Positions 36,155 to 44,896 of a stretch of DNA of 64,000 bases are shown in pieces. The notes beneath the pieces were generated by a model. The model searched no databases. It was given only the letters and a program-made list of their open reading frames with translations, and was not told where the DNA came from. Origin of the DNA: Olivibacter sp036959255. GTDB taxonomy: Bacteria; Bacteroidota; Bacteroidia; Sphingobacteriales; Sphingobacteriaceae. Every line of letters begins with the position of its first letter. Position 1 is the first letter of the stretch. The translations under genes and the position numbers were made by a program. Where the stretch lies: NCBI RefSeq assembly GCF_036959255.1, contig NZ_JAWMTI010000003.1, positions 372,001 through 436,000 of the forward strand, read 5' to 3'.

Positions 36155-37765
36155 TTAAAAACTAACAACCCGCACCTTTGGAGCAGCCTCAATTATCTTC
36201 GCACTCAGCTTCTCTTCATATTGTTTAAAATTTGCGGCAAAGGCTTCTGCTAACTTATTAGCTTGCGTAAAATAAGCATCTTTGTCTTTCCAACTATCCC
36301 TCGGACTCAAAATATCGCTCGGCACGTTCGGGCAGCTTTTTGGATAAGCAAGTCCGAAGACCAAATGATTCTGGTAATCAACCGTATCCAACTCACCATT
36401 TAAAGCGGACTGAATCAGATTTCGTGTATAAACCAGAGGAATTCGTTTACCTACTCCATAAGCCCCGCCTATCCACCCCGTATTCACTAACCAAGTCTGA
36501 ACCTGGTGTTTCTCCAACTTTTCACCTAAAATAGTTGCATATTTTGCGGGATGTAGAGGTAAAAAGGCTTTTCCGAAACATGCAGAGAAAGTCGCTGTTG
36601 GCTCAACAATGCCAGCCTCTGTACCAGCTACTTTAGCAGTATAACCAGATATAAAATGGTACATCGCCTGCGCTATATTCAGTTTGGAAATCGGAGGTAG
36701 AACACCAAAAGCATCGGCTGTAAGGAAAAAAATATTTTTTGGATGTCCAGCGATTCCCGGCTCAATGGCTCCTTTTATAAAGTGAACAGGATAAGCCGCT
36801 CTCGTATTTTCTGTTTTACTAATATTTTGATAATCTGGTGTACATGACACCCCTGACATACAGACATTTTCAAGCAATGTACCAAATCTAATTGCATTAA
36901 AAATCTGTGGTTCCTTTTCTTCTGTTAAACCAACGCATTTGGCATAACAACCACCTTCAAAGTTGAATATAAGCTCGTCGCTCCACCCATGCTCATCATC
37001 TCCTACCAACATTCGCTTTTCGTCAGCCGACAAGGTTGTCTTACCCGTACCCGATAAACCAAAAAACAATGCGGTATCTCCACCTTCGTTACCAACATTC
37101 GCGGAACAATGCATCGATAAAATGCCTTTTTCGATTGGTAAAAGGTAATTTAGAATGGAAAATATGCTTTTCTTAATTTCTCCGGTATAGCCGGTCCCCC
37201 CAATAAGTACGACTCGTTCCGTAAAATTAATGATCACAAAATTCTTATTTTTAACGCCATCAATAGCGGGATCAGCTTCGAAACTAGGAATCGCCAGGAT
37301 CGTCCAATCAATGGATGACAGCTTTTCCTCCAAAGATGGTCTCATAAATAAGTGATGTGCAAAAATATTTTGATAAGCGGATTCTGTAATCACTCTTAGT
37401 GTCAAACGATGTTTTTTTTCCGCGCAAACATACCCATCACGTACATAAAGATTTATATGCGTTATATAGTCCCGCATTTTTGCCGACAACCGCTCGTAAT
37501 ACTTTGGTTCCAACGCTTGATTAATATCTCCCCACCAAATTGTATCTCTTGTTTTATCATCATATATTATATAACGATCCTTGGGCGATCGACCTGTAAA
37601 TTTCCCCGTATCTGCAGCCAATGCACCGCAATCTGTTAACACTCCTTCTTGGTTTAGGATTGCATGTTCAATTAATGTTGGAACTGGTAATTGATAAAAT
37701 ATTTTTCCCTTTGGGTAAATTTTTTGATTTCCTAAATCCAGCGAGTTAGAAATAGTAGAGTTCAT
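36155..37765 (-). CDS. pckA: phosphoenolpyruvate carboxykinase (ATP)
   Basis: Converts oxaloacetate and ATP to PEP and CO2, the entry step of gluconeogenesis. The 536-residue length is normal. Visible motifs are TGRSPKDRYI near the N-terminus, the kinase-1a P-loop GLSGTGKTTLSAD at about residue 240, the kinase-2 GDDEHGWSDE and the substrate-binding NTGWIGGAYGVGKR. It is a single gene with a long AT-rich upstream region containing two palindromes, which suggests regulated expression. Confidence 0.96.
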   Translation of the reverse strand: MNSTISNSLDLGNQKIYPKGKIFYQLPVPTLIEHAILNQEGVLTDCGALAADTGKFTGRSPKDRYIIYDDKTRDTIWWGDINQALEPKYYERLSAKMRDYITHINLYVRDGYVCAEKKHRLTLRVITESAYQNIFAHHLFMRPSLEEKLSSIDWTILAIPSFEADPAIDGVKNKNFVIINFTERVVLIGGTGYTGEIKKSIFSILNYLLPIEKGILSMHCSANVGNEGGDTALFFGLSGTGKTTLSADEKRMLVGDDEHGWSDELIFNFEGGCYAKCVGLTEEKEPQIFNAIRFGTLLENVCMSGVSCTPDYQNISKTENTRAAYPVHFIKGAIEPGIAGHPKNIFFLTADAFGVLPPISKLNIAQAMYHFISGYTAKVAGTEAGIVEPTATFSACFGKAFLPLHPAKYATILGEKLEKHQVQTWLVNTGWIGGAYGVGKRIPLVYTRNLIQSALNGELDTVDYQNHLVFGLAYPKSCPNVPSDILSPRDSWKDKDAYFTQANKLAEAFAANFKQYEEKLSAKIIEAAPKVRVVSF

Positions 37766-37846
37766 ATTAACTTGTTTTGTTGAATTTTAGGTCAAAACTA
37801 CGTATTAAAAGAGATTAAAAAAATCACAAAATCACTAATAATCAAC

Positions 37847-37860
37847 ATCTTGTACAAGAT
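37847..37860. promoter_or_regulatory. 14-bp palindrome ATCTTGTACAAGAT upstream of pckA
   Basis: A perfect palindrome about 50 bp upstream of the pckA -7-like element and 82 bp upstream of the pckA start. Mixed base composition makes it less likely to be chance than the AT-only one beside it. It is a candidate repressor or activator site. Confidence 0.45.
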
Positions 37861-37927
37861 ACACTTTCAATTTATACGTTATATTCACTTAATACATAAG
37901 TACTTATATAAAAGAAATTCCATCATA

Positions 37928-37951
37928 TTTTTATTAAAATTTTAATAAAAA
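37928..37951. repeat. 24-bp AT-only perfect palindrome
   Basis: TTTTTATTAAAA followed by its exact complement, centred between 37939 and 37940, in the pckA/MBL divergent region. It could mark a cruciform or a bidirectional stop, but its all-AT content means chance is not excluded. Confidence 0.4.
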
Positions 37952-38119
37952 ACATTCAAAAAACCATACTGAATTTAACATAACAGCAAAAAAAAACAGA
38001 GATAGCCATCTTTATAACAAAAAATAAGAAAAATAAGCTGCATCAGAACTCATATTTAACTTTTCATTTAATTTTTTTTACTATATTCAGCCATCGAAGA
38101 AACACAAACGGGAAGGATC

Positions 38120-38956
38120 ATGAATCTATACACCATTGATGCGGGGTTATTTAAATTGGATGGCGGCGCCATGTTTGGAGTGGTACCAAAAAGCATATGG
38201 CAGCGCACAAACCCATCGGATGAAAACAACTTATGTACTTGGGCAGCTCGACTTTTATTAATCGAAACAGCCGATCGATTAATTTTGATAGATACTGGTT
38301 TGGGCAATAAACAAGACGCCAAGTTCTTCAGTCATTATCAGCCCCACGGATGCAAAATCGATGATTCTTTGGCAAAACATGGCTTTCAAAAAAGCGATAT
38401 CACCGACGTGCTTTTGACCCATCTTCATTTTGATCATGTTGGTGGCGCCATTGAAAAGCAGGGGAACGAACTTATACCTGCTTTTGAAAATGCGATATAT
38501 TGGACGAACCAGAAACATTGGGAATGGGCAATTCATCCAAATGATAGAGAACGGGCTTCGTTTTTGAAAGAAAATATTTTACCACTTCAAGATGCCGGCA
38601 AACTGCAATTTATTGATGAAAACAACGGGGTATATTTTATAGAAGCAATTCAGATTCGATTTGTTTATGGCCATACAGAAGCTATGATGTTACCCCAAAT
38701 TAATTATAAGGGGAGAACAATTCTTTATATGGCCGATTTATTGCCGTCTGTTGGGCATATCCCCATACCTTATGTCATGTCGTACGATATGTTTCCCTTA
38801 AAAACGTTGCAAGAGAAAAAAGCGATATTGGAGGAGGCTTTAGTGAATAACTATATTTTGTTTTTAGAACACGATCCATTAATAGAATGTTGCACACTTA
38901 AACAAACCGAAAAAGGGATAAGGTTGGACAGGACCTTTAAATTGCAAGATATATAA
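38120..38956 (+). CDS. MBL-fold metallo-hydrolase
   Basis: A 278-residue metallo-beta-lactamase-fold hydrolase. The metal motif HLHFDHVGG (HxHxDH) is at about residue 98, with later ligands in YGHTEAMMLP, MADLLPS and LEHDP. The N-terminal IDAGLFKLDGGAMFGVVPK is shared with a family annotated near lactonases and AHL-type quorum-quenching hydrolases, but the substrate is not identifiable. There is no signal peptide, so it is cytoplasmic. It is a single gene convergent with the mrp operon. Confidence 0.85.
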   Translation: MNLYTIDAGLFKLDGGAMFGVVPKSIWQRTNPSDENNLCTWAARLLLIETADRLILIDTGLGNKQDAKFFSHYQPHGCKIDDSLAKHGFQKSDITDVLLTHLHFDHVGGAIEKQGNELIPAFENAIYWTNQKHWEWAIHPNDRERASFLKENILPLQDAGKLQFIDENNGVYFIEAIQIRFVYGHTEAMMLPQINYKGRTILYMADLLPSVGHIPIPYVMSYDMFPLKTLQEKKAILEEALVNNYILFLEHDPLIECCTLKQTEKGIRLDRTFKLQDI

Positions 38957-39004
38957 AACTGTTCCACTTCTACTCGTAATCAAGACGATTGAAAAAGCAA
39001 AATG

Positions 39005-39367
39005 TCAACTATTGGTATCATTATTTGAGCGGTTCTTATCCTGATCCTGAAAATCTTCCAAATCTGTTTTATCCCAAAAGGGCACATTTATATGAATAGC
39101 GGCTTTCGCTATTACATAGGCCGCTGTTGGTGCAGTTAACGCTATAAAGAACATAATACCAAGCCCTTTTAATAATACTTCGATATTATTAAAATAAAAT
39201 ACAGCTGCAGTTATAATCAAAAGTACGCCAAGTGTTGAGTTCTTTGTAACAGCTGACAGTCTACTATAAAAGTCGGGTAACCGCAATAAACCGATTGCTG
39301 AAACAAACATCGTTAGGGAGCCAAGTACAATTAAGAAAGCGCTTATAAGCAACGTTAAATCATTCAT
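39005..39367 (-). CDS. mrpG: Mrp cation/proton antiporter subunit G
   Basis: The last gene of the mrp operon. This 120-residue protein has three hydrophobic helices and the MrpG features GLLRLPDFYSRL-A-TK-STLGV and ALTAPTAAYVIAKAA. It is a small membrane subunit required for assembly of the antiporter. It overlaps mrpF by 8 bp. A ~25-residue charged C-terminal tail faces the cytoplasm. Confidence 0.92.
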   Translation of the reverse strand: MNDLTLLISAFLIVLGSLTMFVSAIGLLRLPDFYSRLSAVTKNSTLGVLLIITAAVFYFNNIEVLLKGLGIMFFIALTAPTAAYVIAKAAIHINVPFWDKTDLEDFQDQDKNRSNNDTNS

Positions 39368-39635
39368 GTTTTTTTTGATTTACAAGGTAATAGGCAAACG
39401 ATATTGCCCCTAGAAATGCGATCAGCGAAAAAACTAAGGCAACATCAAAAAAGATGAGCTTATCCGTGTACATTACATATATTACTAATAAGCCAATTAA
39501 ATAGGCAGCTATCAGATCTAAAGCAGATAGTCGATCTGCCACACTCGGCCCGACAATAAATCGATATAATGCCAATAATACAGAAAGTGCTAGTAAGCAG
39601 ACACAAAACAGTAAGATGTATGAAAAAATAGTCAT
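39360..39635 (-). CDS. mrpF: Mrp cation/proton antiporter subunit F
   Basis: A 91-residue protein with three membrane helices and the MrpF signature YRFIVGPSVADRLSALDLIA. Overlaps mrpE by 4 bp and mrpG by 8 bp, so translation is coupled. In known Mrp complexes the F subunit is needed for activity and is implicated in cation or bile-salt efflux in some species. Confidence 0.92.
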   Translation of the reverse strand: MTIFSYILLFCVCLLALSVLLALYRFIVGPSVADRLSALDLIAAYLIGLLVIYVMYTDKLIFFDVALVFSLIAFLGAISFAYYLVNQKKHE

Positions 39636-40261
39636 CGTTTTTTCGTTTTATTTATTTCTTTGGACTTGTCGCTCATCTTTGAGGCGGCCCGGGGTATTTT
39701 GACATCTTTGGATAGGGCGGTAATCTGAAGCAATTTCTTTTCAAATCCCTCCTGCATATGGTACTTGAAGCTTGACAACGATCCACCTTCCAAGTAAATG
39801 GTATGCACAAATAAATACCGTTTATCTTCAGAAATCCCAACAATCAAAGTGCCCGGAGTAAGATTTGAAATATTAGTAAGAATCATCACATCCATATCGG
39901 ACTGAAGTGTTAAAGGCACCTTTACCACGGCCGGTTGTATGTTAATTCTTGGTGTAATAATTTCTTTTGTTAGCCGCACGTTGGAGCGGACAAATTCTTT
40001 TATAAAATATCTCAGCAAGCGCATTAATTGAATCACCAACGTAAAATAACGACGGTGAAAGACAGACAATACCAACCAAAACATGGTATAGAAAAAAAGG
40101 AAAGCAAATACGGCGCCTCCTGCTGTCTCAGGTACAAAGGAAATTTTTTCAAGCACCAAATAGCTTCCATAAAAGCTGAATAGCAGATGTATAACAAATA
40201 AAATCACCATATCATCTTTATTAAGGAATTCATACGTTGTTTCCCATGTTAATAAATTCAT
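39632..40261 (-). CDS. mrpE: Mrp cation/proton antiporter subunit E
   Basis: At 209 residues it is longer than typical MrpE (~160). The conserved part VPLTLQSDMDVMILTNISNL-PGTL followed by LFVHTIYLEG is at about residues 115-160. The surplus is an N-terminal ~30-residue extension and a Lys/Arg-rich tail (SKEINKTKKR). Overlaps mrpD by 4 bp. Its membrane placement in the Mrp complex follows from family knowledge. Confidence 0.88.
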   Translation of the reverse strand: MNLLTWETTYEFLNKDDMVILFVIHLLFSFYGSYLVLEKISFVPETAGGAVFAFLFFYTMFWLVLSVFHRRYFTLVIQLMRLLRYFIKEFVRSNVRLTKEIITPRINIQPAVVKVPLTLQSDMDVMILTNISNLTPGTLIVGISEDKRYLFVHTIYLEGGSLSSFKYHMQEGFEKKLLQITALSKDVKIPRAASKMSDKSKEINKTKKR

Positions 40262-41781
40262 CGCTGCATCACAGCCTTAATATAGCTGCTAGGCATCAAT
40301 ATTTGTTCCGCAGCCTTTTGTGTATACTCGATTAGCCAAGACGGATTAAAACTAATCCATAAGGTTACAAAAAACAAAAAAATGCTGGCCACATATACAT
40401 GATAATATTGTTTTAGAAAAACACGTTCCGGGATTAATTGTTGCGATTTAACATCAAGTTTTGTTAAGAAACATTTTTTCCAAATGCGTATCATCGAGTA
40501 TAAGGTTAATAAACTTGTTATTAACAATAGAGCAACGGATCGATATTCATGTGCTAGCAATCCTGCATCAACCAACATAAGCTTAGCCCAAAAACCCGAG
40601 AATGGCGGTATTCCAACCAGTGCCAGTATAAGGATAAAAAAGAGAAAAGACAAACAAGGAAAGTGATCGTATAGCCCACTGATCTCTTTCATCCGATAAG
40701 AACCCGTTACTTTTCCTATAATACCCGCTGTAAAAAAGAGATTAGTTTTAACAAGCATATGGTGCAAAGTATAAAAAATAGCTCCAGCGATGGCCGCAGA
40801 GGTATATATGGCTAGACCATAGAGTATAAATCCTATTTTACTGATTAAGTTATAGGCCAACACTTTTCTTATATCCTGTTGAGCAATAGCTCCAAGCACA
40901 CCAACCAGCATCGTAAGACAGGAGCTAATCAGCATAAAATCCTGTAAATATCGATATTGATGAAGAGGAAATAGGAGCGTAAAGGTTCGGATCATGGTAT
41001 ATACACCCACCTTTGTTAACAAACCGGCAATAATCGCCGTAACGGCTATAGGCGATGTATGGTAGGAAGCCGGTAACCAAAAATAAAACGGAAATAAGGC
41101 AGCTTTAATTCCAAAACTTACCAATAATAAAATAGCCGCAAGTTGTGTCACAGCTTGAAGAGCGGGGTCTCGCAAACTTTCAGCCAATGCAGCAAGATTT
41201 GTACTACCGGTTGTACCATAAAGTATGCCGATAGCCAGTAACAGGAAGGAGGAAGCAATAAAATTAATAATCACATATTTAATTCCCCCTTGTAATTGAT
41301 CCCTTCTACTACCTAACGTTATAAGCACAAACGACGATATCAACATTACTTCGAACCACACATACAAGTTAAACAAGTCTCCCGTCAAAAAGGCCCCCGT
41401 TATACCGGCCAACATAAACATAAAAGCCGGGTAGAAACCGATTTGTTTCTTTTTCGTATTCATAACGTTAGAAAAAGAAAATAGAGCAGCACTAACCGAA
41501 AGCAAGGCTGTCATAGTTATCATCAAACCGGCAAATCGATCCGCAAGTAACGTAATACCGTACGGAGCTTCCCATCCACCAACCTGCATTGTTACGTATT
41601 CGTCATGCGCTAATATCCCTACCAGCTTAACGCCTCCGATCAAAGCAATTAGGCTCGAAGCCAAAACAACACCCCGCTGTACCTTCACTTGTTTGTAAAA
41701 TAATAAACACAGCGTTCCTCCCAACATGAAGCTTAACAGTGGGACGATCATATAGTAAACAGAACCGGTGTTAAACATCAT
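40258..41781 (-). CDS. mrpD: Mrp cation/proton antiporter subunit D
   Basis: A 507-residue proton-pumping subunit related to NADH dehydrogenase NuoM/N, with about 14 helices. The key glutamate in LYVWFEVMLISSF and the lysine in FGIKAALFPFYFWLP are kept, as expected for a working half-channel. Overlaps mrpC by 11 bp and mrpE by 4 bp. Confidence 0.94.
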   Translation of the reverse strand: MMFNTGSVYYMIVPLLSFMLGGTLCLLFYKQVKVQRGVVLASSLIALIGGVKLVGILAHDEYVTMQVGGWEAPYGITLLADRFAGLMITMTALLSVSAALFSFSNVMNTKKKQIGFYPAFMFMLAGITGAFLTGDLFNLYVWFEVMLISSFVLITLGSRRDQLQGGIKYVIINFIASSFLLLAIGILYGTTGSTNLAALAESLRDPALQAVTQLAAILLLVSFGIKAALFPFYFWLPASYHTSPIAVTAIIAGLLTKVGVYTMIRTFTLLFPLHQYRYLQDFMLISSCLTMLVGVLGAIAQQDIRKVLAYNLISKIGFILYGLAIYTSAAIAGAIFYTLHHMLVKTNLFFTAGIIGKVTGSYRMKEISGLYDHFPCLSFLFFILILALVGIPPFSGFWAKLMLVDAGLLAHEYRSVALLLITSLLTLYSMIRIWKKCFLTKLDVKSQQLIPERVFLKQYYHVYVASIFLFFVTLWISFNPSWLIEYTQKAAEQILMPSSYIKAVMQR

Positions 41782-42124
41782 CTGTATCCGTTAAAGCATC
41801 TAAATTATTAGTATGACTGGTTTGATAGATTCTTTTGAGCAACACAATTACAAACGCCTGAACACCCAAACTGATCACTATAGCTGTAAGAATAAAAGCT
41901 TGAGGAACGGGGTCAGCCATACCATCTATGGGTACAGCACCTTGTTCTTTCGAAACAAAAGCTGGATGGCTGTCTATCAAACCACCTGCAACCAATAAAA
42001 AAAGATTGCAAGCGTTTCCAAACAGAATCACCCCCGTAATCAGTTTCATAAAACTTTTATGCAGCAACAGATAGACACCTGCTGCGAACAAAAAACCGAT
42101 CAAAATTGAAATACCTATGATCAT
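41771..42124 (-). CDS. mrpC: Mrp cation/proton antiporter subunit C
   Basis: A NuoK-like subunit with three helices, 117 residues. I start it at 42124 (MIIGISILIGFLFAAGVYLLL) because it then follows mrpB by 4 bp and matches family starts; a frame opening at 42154 would overlap mrpB. Conserved features are HKSFMKLITGVILFGNACNLFLL and DPVPQAFILTAIVIS. Confidence 0.92.
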   Translation of the reverse strand: MIIGISILIGFLFAAGVYLLLHKSFMKLITGVILFGNACNLFLLVAGGLIDSHPAFVSKEQGAVPIDGMADPVPQAFILTAIVISLGVQAFVIVLLKRIYQTSHTNNLDALTDTDDV

Positions 42125-42128
42125 ATTC

Positions 42129-42536
42129 TTATTTTTTAAAAATGGCAAAAGCAATTTTTAATATAGCTCCGGTTACCGCCATATAAACTCCTACATCAAA
42201 TAATAGAACTGAACTTATTGTTCCTATACCCTTTATATTAATATCACTCCAGAGTGCATAAAAAAAACCACCAGCCAGGAATATCGATAAGGTAGCGGAA
42301 ACAAAGCTGAGCAGCAAACCGCCTGCCGTTAAAATCATTGTATCAATTTTATATGTACGCTGGGTTGTTGATACCCCAAAAGCAATCATGTGAAAAATCA
42401 GTCCGATTGACAATACAAGAGCAGCTATAAAACCACCACCTGGACTGTCATGCCCCCTAAATAACAAGTATAACGAATAGATTAAAAAGATTGGCATCAA
42501 TACTTTAACTGCAGCTTGCAAAATCGTGGTTCTCAT
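42129..42536 (-). CDS. mrpB: Mrp cation/proton antiporter subunit B
   Basis: A 135-residue four-helix membrane subunit. The MrpB signature FRGHDSPGGGFIAALVL lies at about residues 26-43, with LLFDVGVYMAVTGAILKI near the C-terminus. It overlaps mrpA by 4 bp. MrpA and MrpB are separate genes here, the seven-gene (group 1) arrangement. Confidence 0.93.
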   Translation of the reverse strand: MRTTILQAAVKVLMPIFLIYSLYLLFRGHDSPGGGFIAALVLSIGLIFHMIAFGVSTTQRTYKIDTMILTAGGLLLSFVSATLSIFLAGGFFYALWSDINIKGIGTISSVLLFDVGVYMAVTGAILKIAFAIFKK

Positions 42537-44827
42537 AGCTTACGCTCCTTTGATTTTAAGTTAATAAGTGCAACAACACCTAATGCCGTCATACTTAACA
42601 CAACCATTTCGCCAAAGGTATCGAATGCCCTAAAATCAACAAGCATGACATTTACCACATTTTCACCGTGCCCGCGTGGAATGCTATTTTGAATATAAAA
42701 ATCTTTCAGTGCGGGATTTAAGGGATATTGTTGCACACTTATCAGAATAAAAGTCATGATAATACCAAACGCAATGGAAACACCGGTTATTAAAATTTTT
42801 CGCGGCTCTAACGGGAAGGTGGCGCTTTTTGGCAATCGGTTCAACACAATGGTAAAAATCACCAAAGTTATCGTCTCCACCAAAAATTGTGTCATCGAAA
42901 CATCGGGAGCGCTAAATACCGCGTAAAACAAAGCAATCCCATATCCGACAAGACTCAAACAAACCAAAATACGTAAACGTGAGGAAGTCCTCAAAATGAA
43001 CACCGTACCCGTAAAAATAAGAAGTAAAGGAAAAAATCCATAAACCTCGGAGAAAGTACCTCTCTTAATATCAAAATGAATTTCGGAAAAAAGTTGTCCT
43101 TCTATATACATCGAACTCAGCAAAATAATAAGCAGGATGAATATCACCTTTAAATAACGAGTCAAAAACCCATGCTGAAAAAACCGGGTTACCAACAAGG
43201 CAAATGATTGTAAACGAAATAAGATCACCTGATACATACGATCAAAAGAAAAGGAACGAACTTTACGAGCCTTTTGCTTAAACCGCCCCCCTGCTATATA
43301 AAAAATCAAGCCCGCTAACCAAGTTAGAATACTTAGGATAAAGGCGATATTAACCCCATGCCAAAACGATAGGTCGATTTCCTCCACACCGGACCCATTC
43401 ATTGTTACCTTACTAACGGCGGTAAAAAACGCTTCCAAATAAACACCAATTAGCCCTAAACCAAGCCCGATGACCGCCAGCAGTACGGGTGGCACCCACA
43501 TGATGACAGACACCTCTTTGATTCCTTGAGGCAAAACTGATTTACCAAAGAAGAGTCCGTAGGATAATTTTATCGCCAGCATAAAATAGATTGCATTGGT
43601 GAGAACAAAAACAGTCAGGAATGCACGCATATACCAAAAATCTCCTAATAAAGCCCCATACAATTGCTCCTTCACAACAAAACCTAACACTGGCGGCAGA
43701 CCAGCAAGCGCTAATCCTGCTAATAAAGTAGCTAATCCAGTCAACGGCATGTGTCGATATAAACCGGACAACTTTCTTACATCTCTTGTGCCTACTTGTT
43801 TATCTACATTGCCCGCAACAAGGAATAAAACAGCTTTATAAAGCGCATGTACAGTTAGATAGAGTATTGCCCCTTGCAATGCCCGCTCCGTACCAATACC
43901 TATCAGCGCAACTAGCACCCCTAGCGTACTAATTGTTATTGAAGCCAATATACTCTTCAAATCGAAGGCCTTGATAGCATTAATAGCTCCTAATAGCATC
44001 GTGATTGACCCAATAAGCAACAAAACGGACTGCCACAACAAATCTGTTGAAAAAATAGGGTTTAGACGCAGTAGGAGAAATACACCTGCCTTCACCATCG
44101 TGGCCGAATGGAGGTAGGCGCTGACAGGACTGGGGGCTTCCATTGCATTCGGAAGCCAAAAATGAAAAGGAAATTGGGCCGACTTGGTAAAGCATCCGAT
44201 CAAAATCAGCAATATGACTGCGTTCATACCCGTTAAACCCGGTGCCTTGCTAACGATTGTCGACAGATAAAAGCTATCATATTGATGGCCAAGAAGCAGT
44301 AATCCTGCAAAAAGTGCGAGACCTCCTAAGTTTGTAACCAATAAAGCCTGTAGAGCAGCATTGCGTGCTTTCTTTTTGTGACTATTATAAGTAATTAAAA
44401 AATAAGACGATATACTCGTCATCTCCCAAAACACATAAAGTAAAATCAAGTGATCGGAAAGGACAAGCCCTGTCATTGAAGTCAGAAATAGGATCAGGTA
44501 AAAGAAATAGCGATTAGCCATCAATTTCCCTCGCATGTATCCTATAGAATATAAAAGAATAAAAAAACCAAAAAGACTAATGAGTAAAGCAAAGAACAAG
44601 CTTAATCCATCTAAATAAAAACGGATATTCACACGAAGTTCAGGTACCCAGGAGACCATTTCTGCCACGTTGTCACCGCGAATAATCGCTTGGATATAGG
44701 TGCAGAAATAGGCGAATATGCCAAACACAAGCAACACGCCAAGTCCGCCCAAGATGCCAGGTTGGCACTTGTAAAAGAATAAGAATATAAAACTTAAAAC
44801 AACAAGTATTGATAAAATTAGGATCAT
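42533..44827 (-). CDS. mrpA: Mrp cation/proton antiporter subunit A
   Basis: The largest subunit of the sodium/potassium-proton antiporter, 764 residues. The first ~520 residues are NuoL-like, with the conserved glutamate in YVFWEMTSISSYFL and the lysine in CFTKSAQFPFHFWLPNAM. The C-terminal third has the extra helices with SAPDVSMTQFLVETITL and DFRAFDTFGEMVVL that are special to MrpA. It heads the mrpA-G operon, and a hairpin (44839-44879) lies only 11 nt before its start codon. Confidence 0.94.
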   Translation of the reverse strand: MILILSILVVLSFIFLFFYKCQPGILGGLGVLLVFGIFAYFCTYIQAIIRGDNVAEMVSWVPELRVNIRFYLDGLSLFFALLISLFGFFILLYSIGYMRGKLMANRYFFYLILFLTSMTGLVLSDHLILLYVFWEMTSISSYFLITYNSHKKKARNAALQALLVTNLGGLALFAGLLLLGHQYDSFYLSTIVSKAPGLTGMNAVILLILIGCFTKSAQFPFHFWLPNAMEAPSPVSAYLHSATMVKAGVFLLLRLNPIFSTDLLWQSVLLLIGSITMLLGAINAIKAFDLKSILASITISTLGVLVALIGIGTERALQGAILYLTVHALYKAVLFLVAGNVDKQVGTRDVRKLSGLYRHMPLTGLATLLAGLALAGLPPVLGFVVKEQLYGALLGDFWYMRAFLTVFVLTNAIYFMLAIKLSYGLFFGKSVLPQGIKEVSVIMWVPPVLLAVIGLGLGLIGVYLEAFFTAVSKVTMNGSGVEEIDLSFWHGVNIAFILSILTWLAGLIFYIAGGRFKQKARKVRSFSFDRMYQVILFRLQSFALLVTRFFQHGFLTRYLKVIFILLIILLSSMYIEGQLFSEIHFDIKRGTFSEVYGFFPLLLIFTGTVFILRTSSRLRILVCLSLVGYGIALFYAVFSAPDVSMTQFLVETITLVIFTIVLNRLPKSATFPLEPRKILITGVSIAFGIIMTFILISVQQYPLNPALKDFYIQNSIPRGHGENVVNVMLVDFRAFDTFGEMVVLSMTALGVVALINLKSKERKL

Positions 44828-44838
44828 ATGTATGTAAG

Positions 44839-44879
44839 GGACTAACGAAACAACAATAAATCTTCGGTTTTGTTAGTCC
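44839..44879 (-). promoter_or_regulatory. stem-loop between argS and mrpA, close to the mrpA start codon
   Basis: A 13-bp stem (GGACTAACGAAAC with GTTTTGTTAGTCC, one G-U) surrounds a 15-nt loop. In the transcribed minus strand it lies 17 nt past the argS stop and ends 11 nt before the mrpA ATG. There is no T-tract after it, so it may act on mrpA translation or as an argS 3' hairpin. Confidence 0.5.
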
Positions 44880-44896
44880 TAAATACAAATTGATCA

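Larger units (their letters stand above)
37766..38119. other. 354-bp divergent control region between pckA and the MBL-fold gene
   Basis: No gene is visible. On the pckA side a minus-strand TAGTTTTG (37793-37800) matches the Bacteroidota -7 element, though no well-spaced TTTG is found upstream. Two palindromes follow (37847-37860 and 37928-37951). The MBL-fold gene has a purine-rich GGGAAGG ribosome-binding stretch at 38110-38116. Confidence 0.5.
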
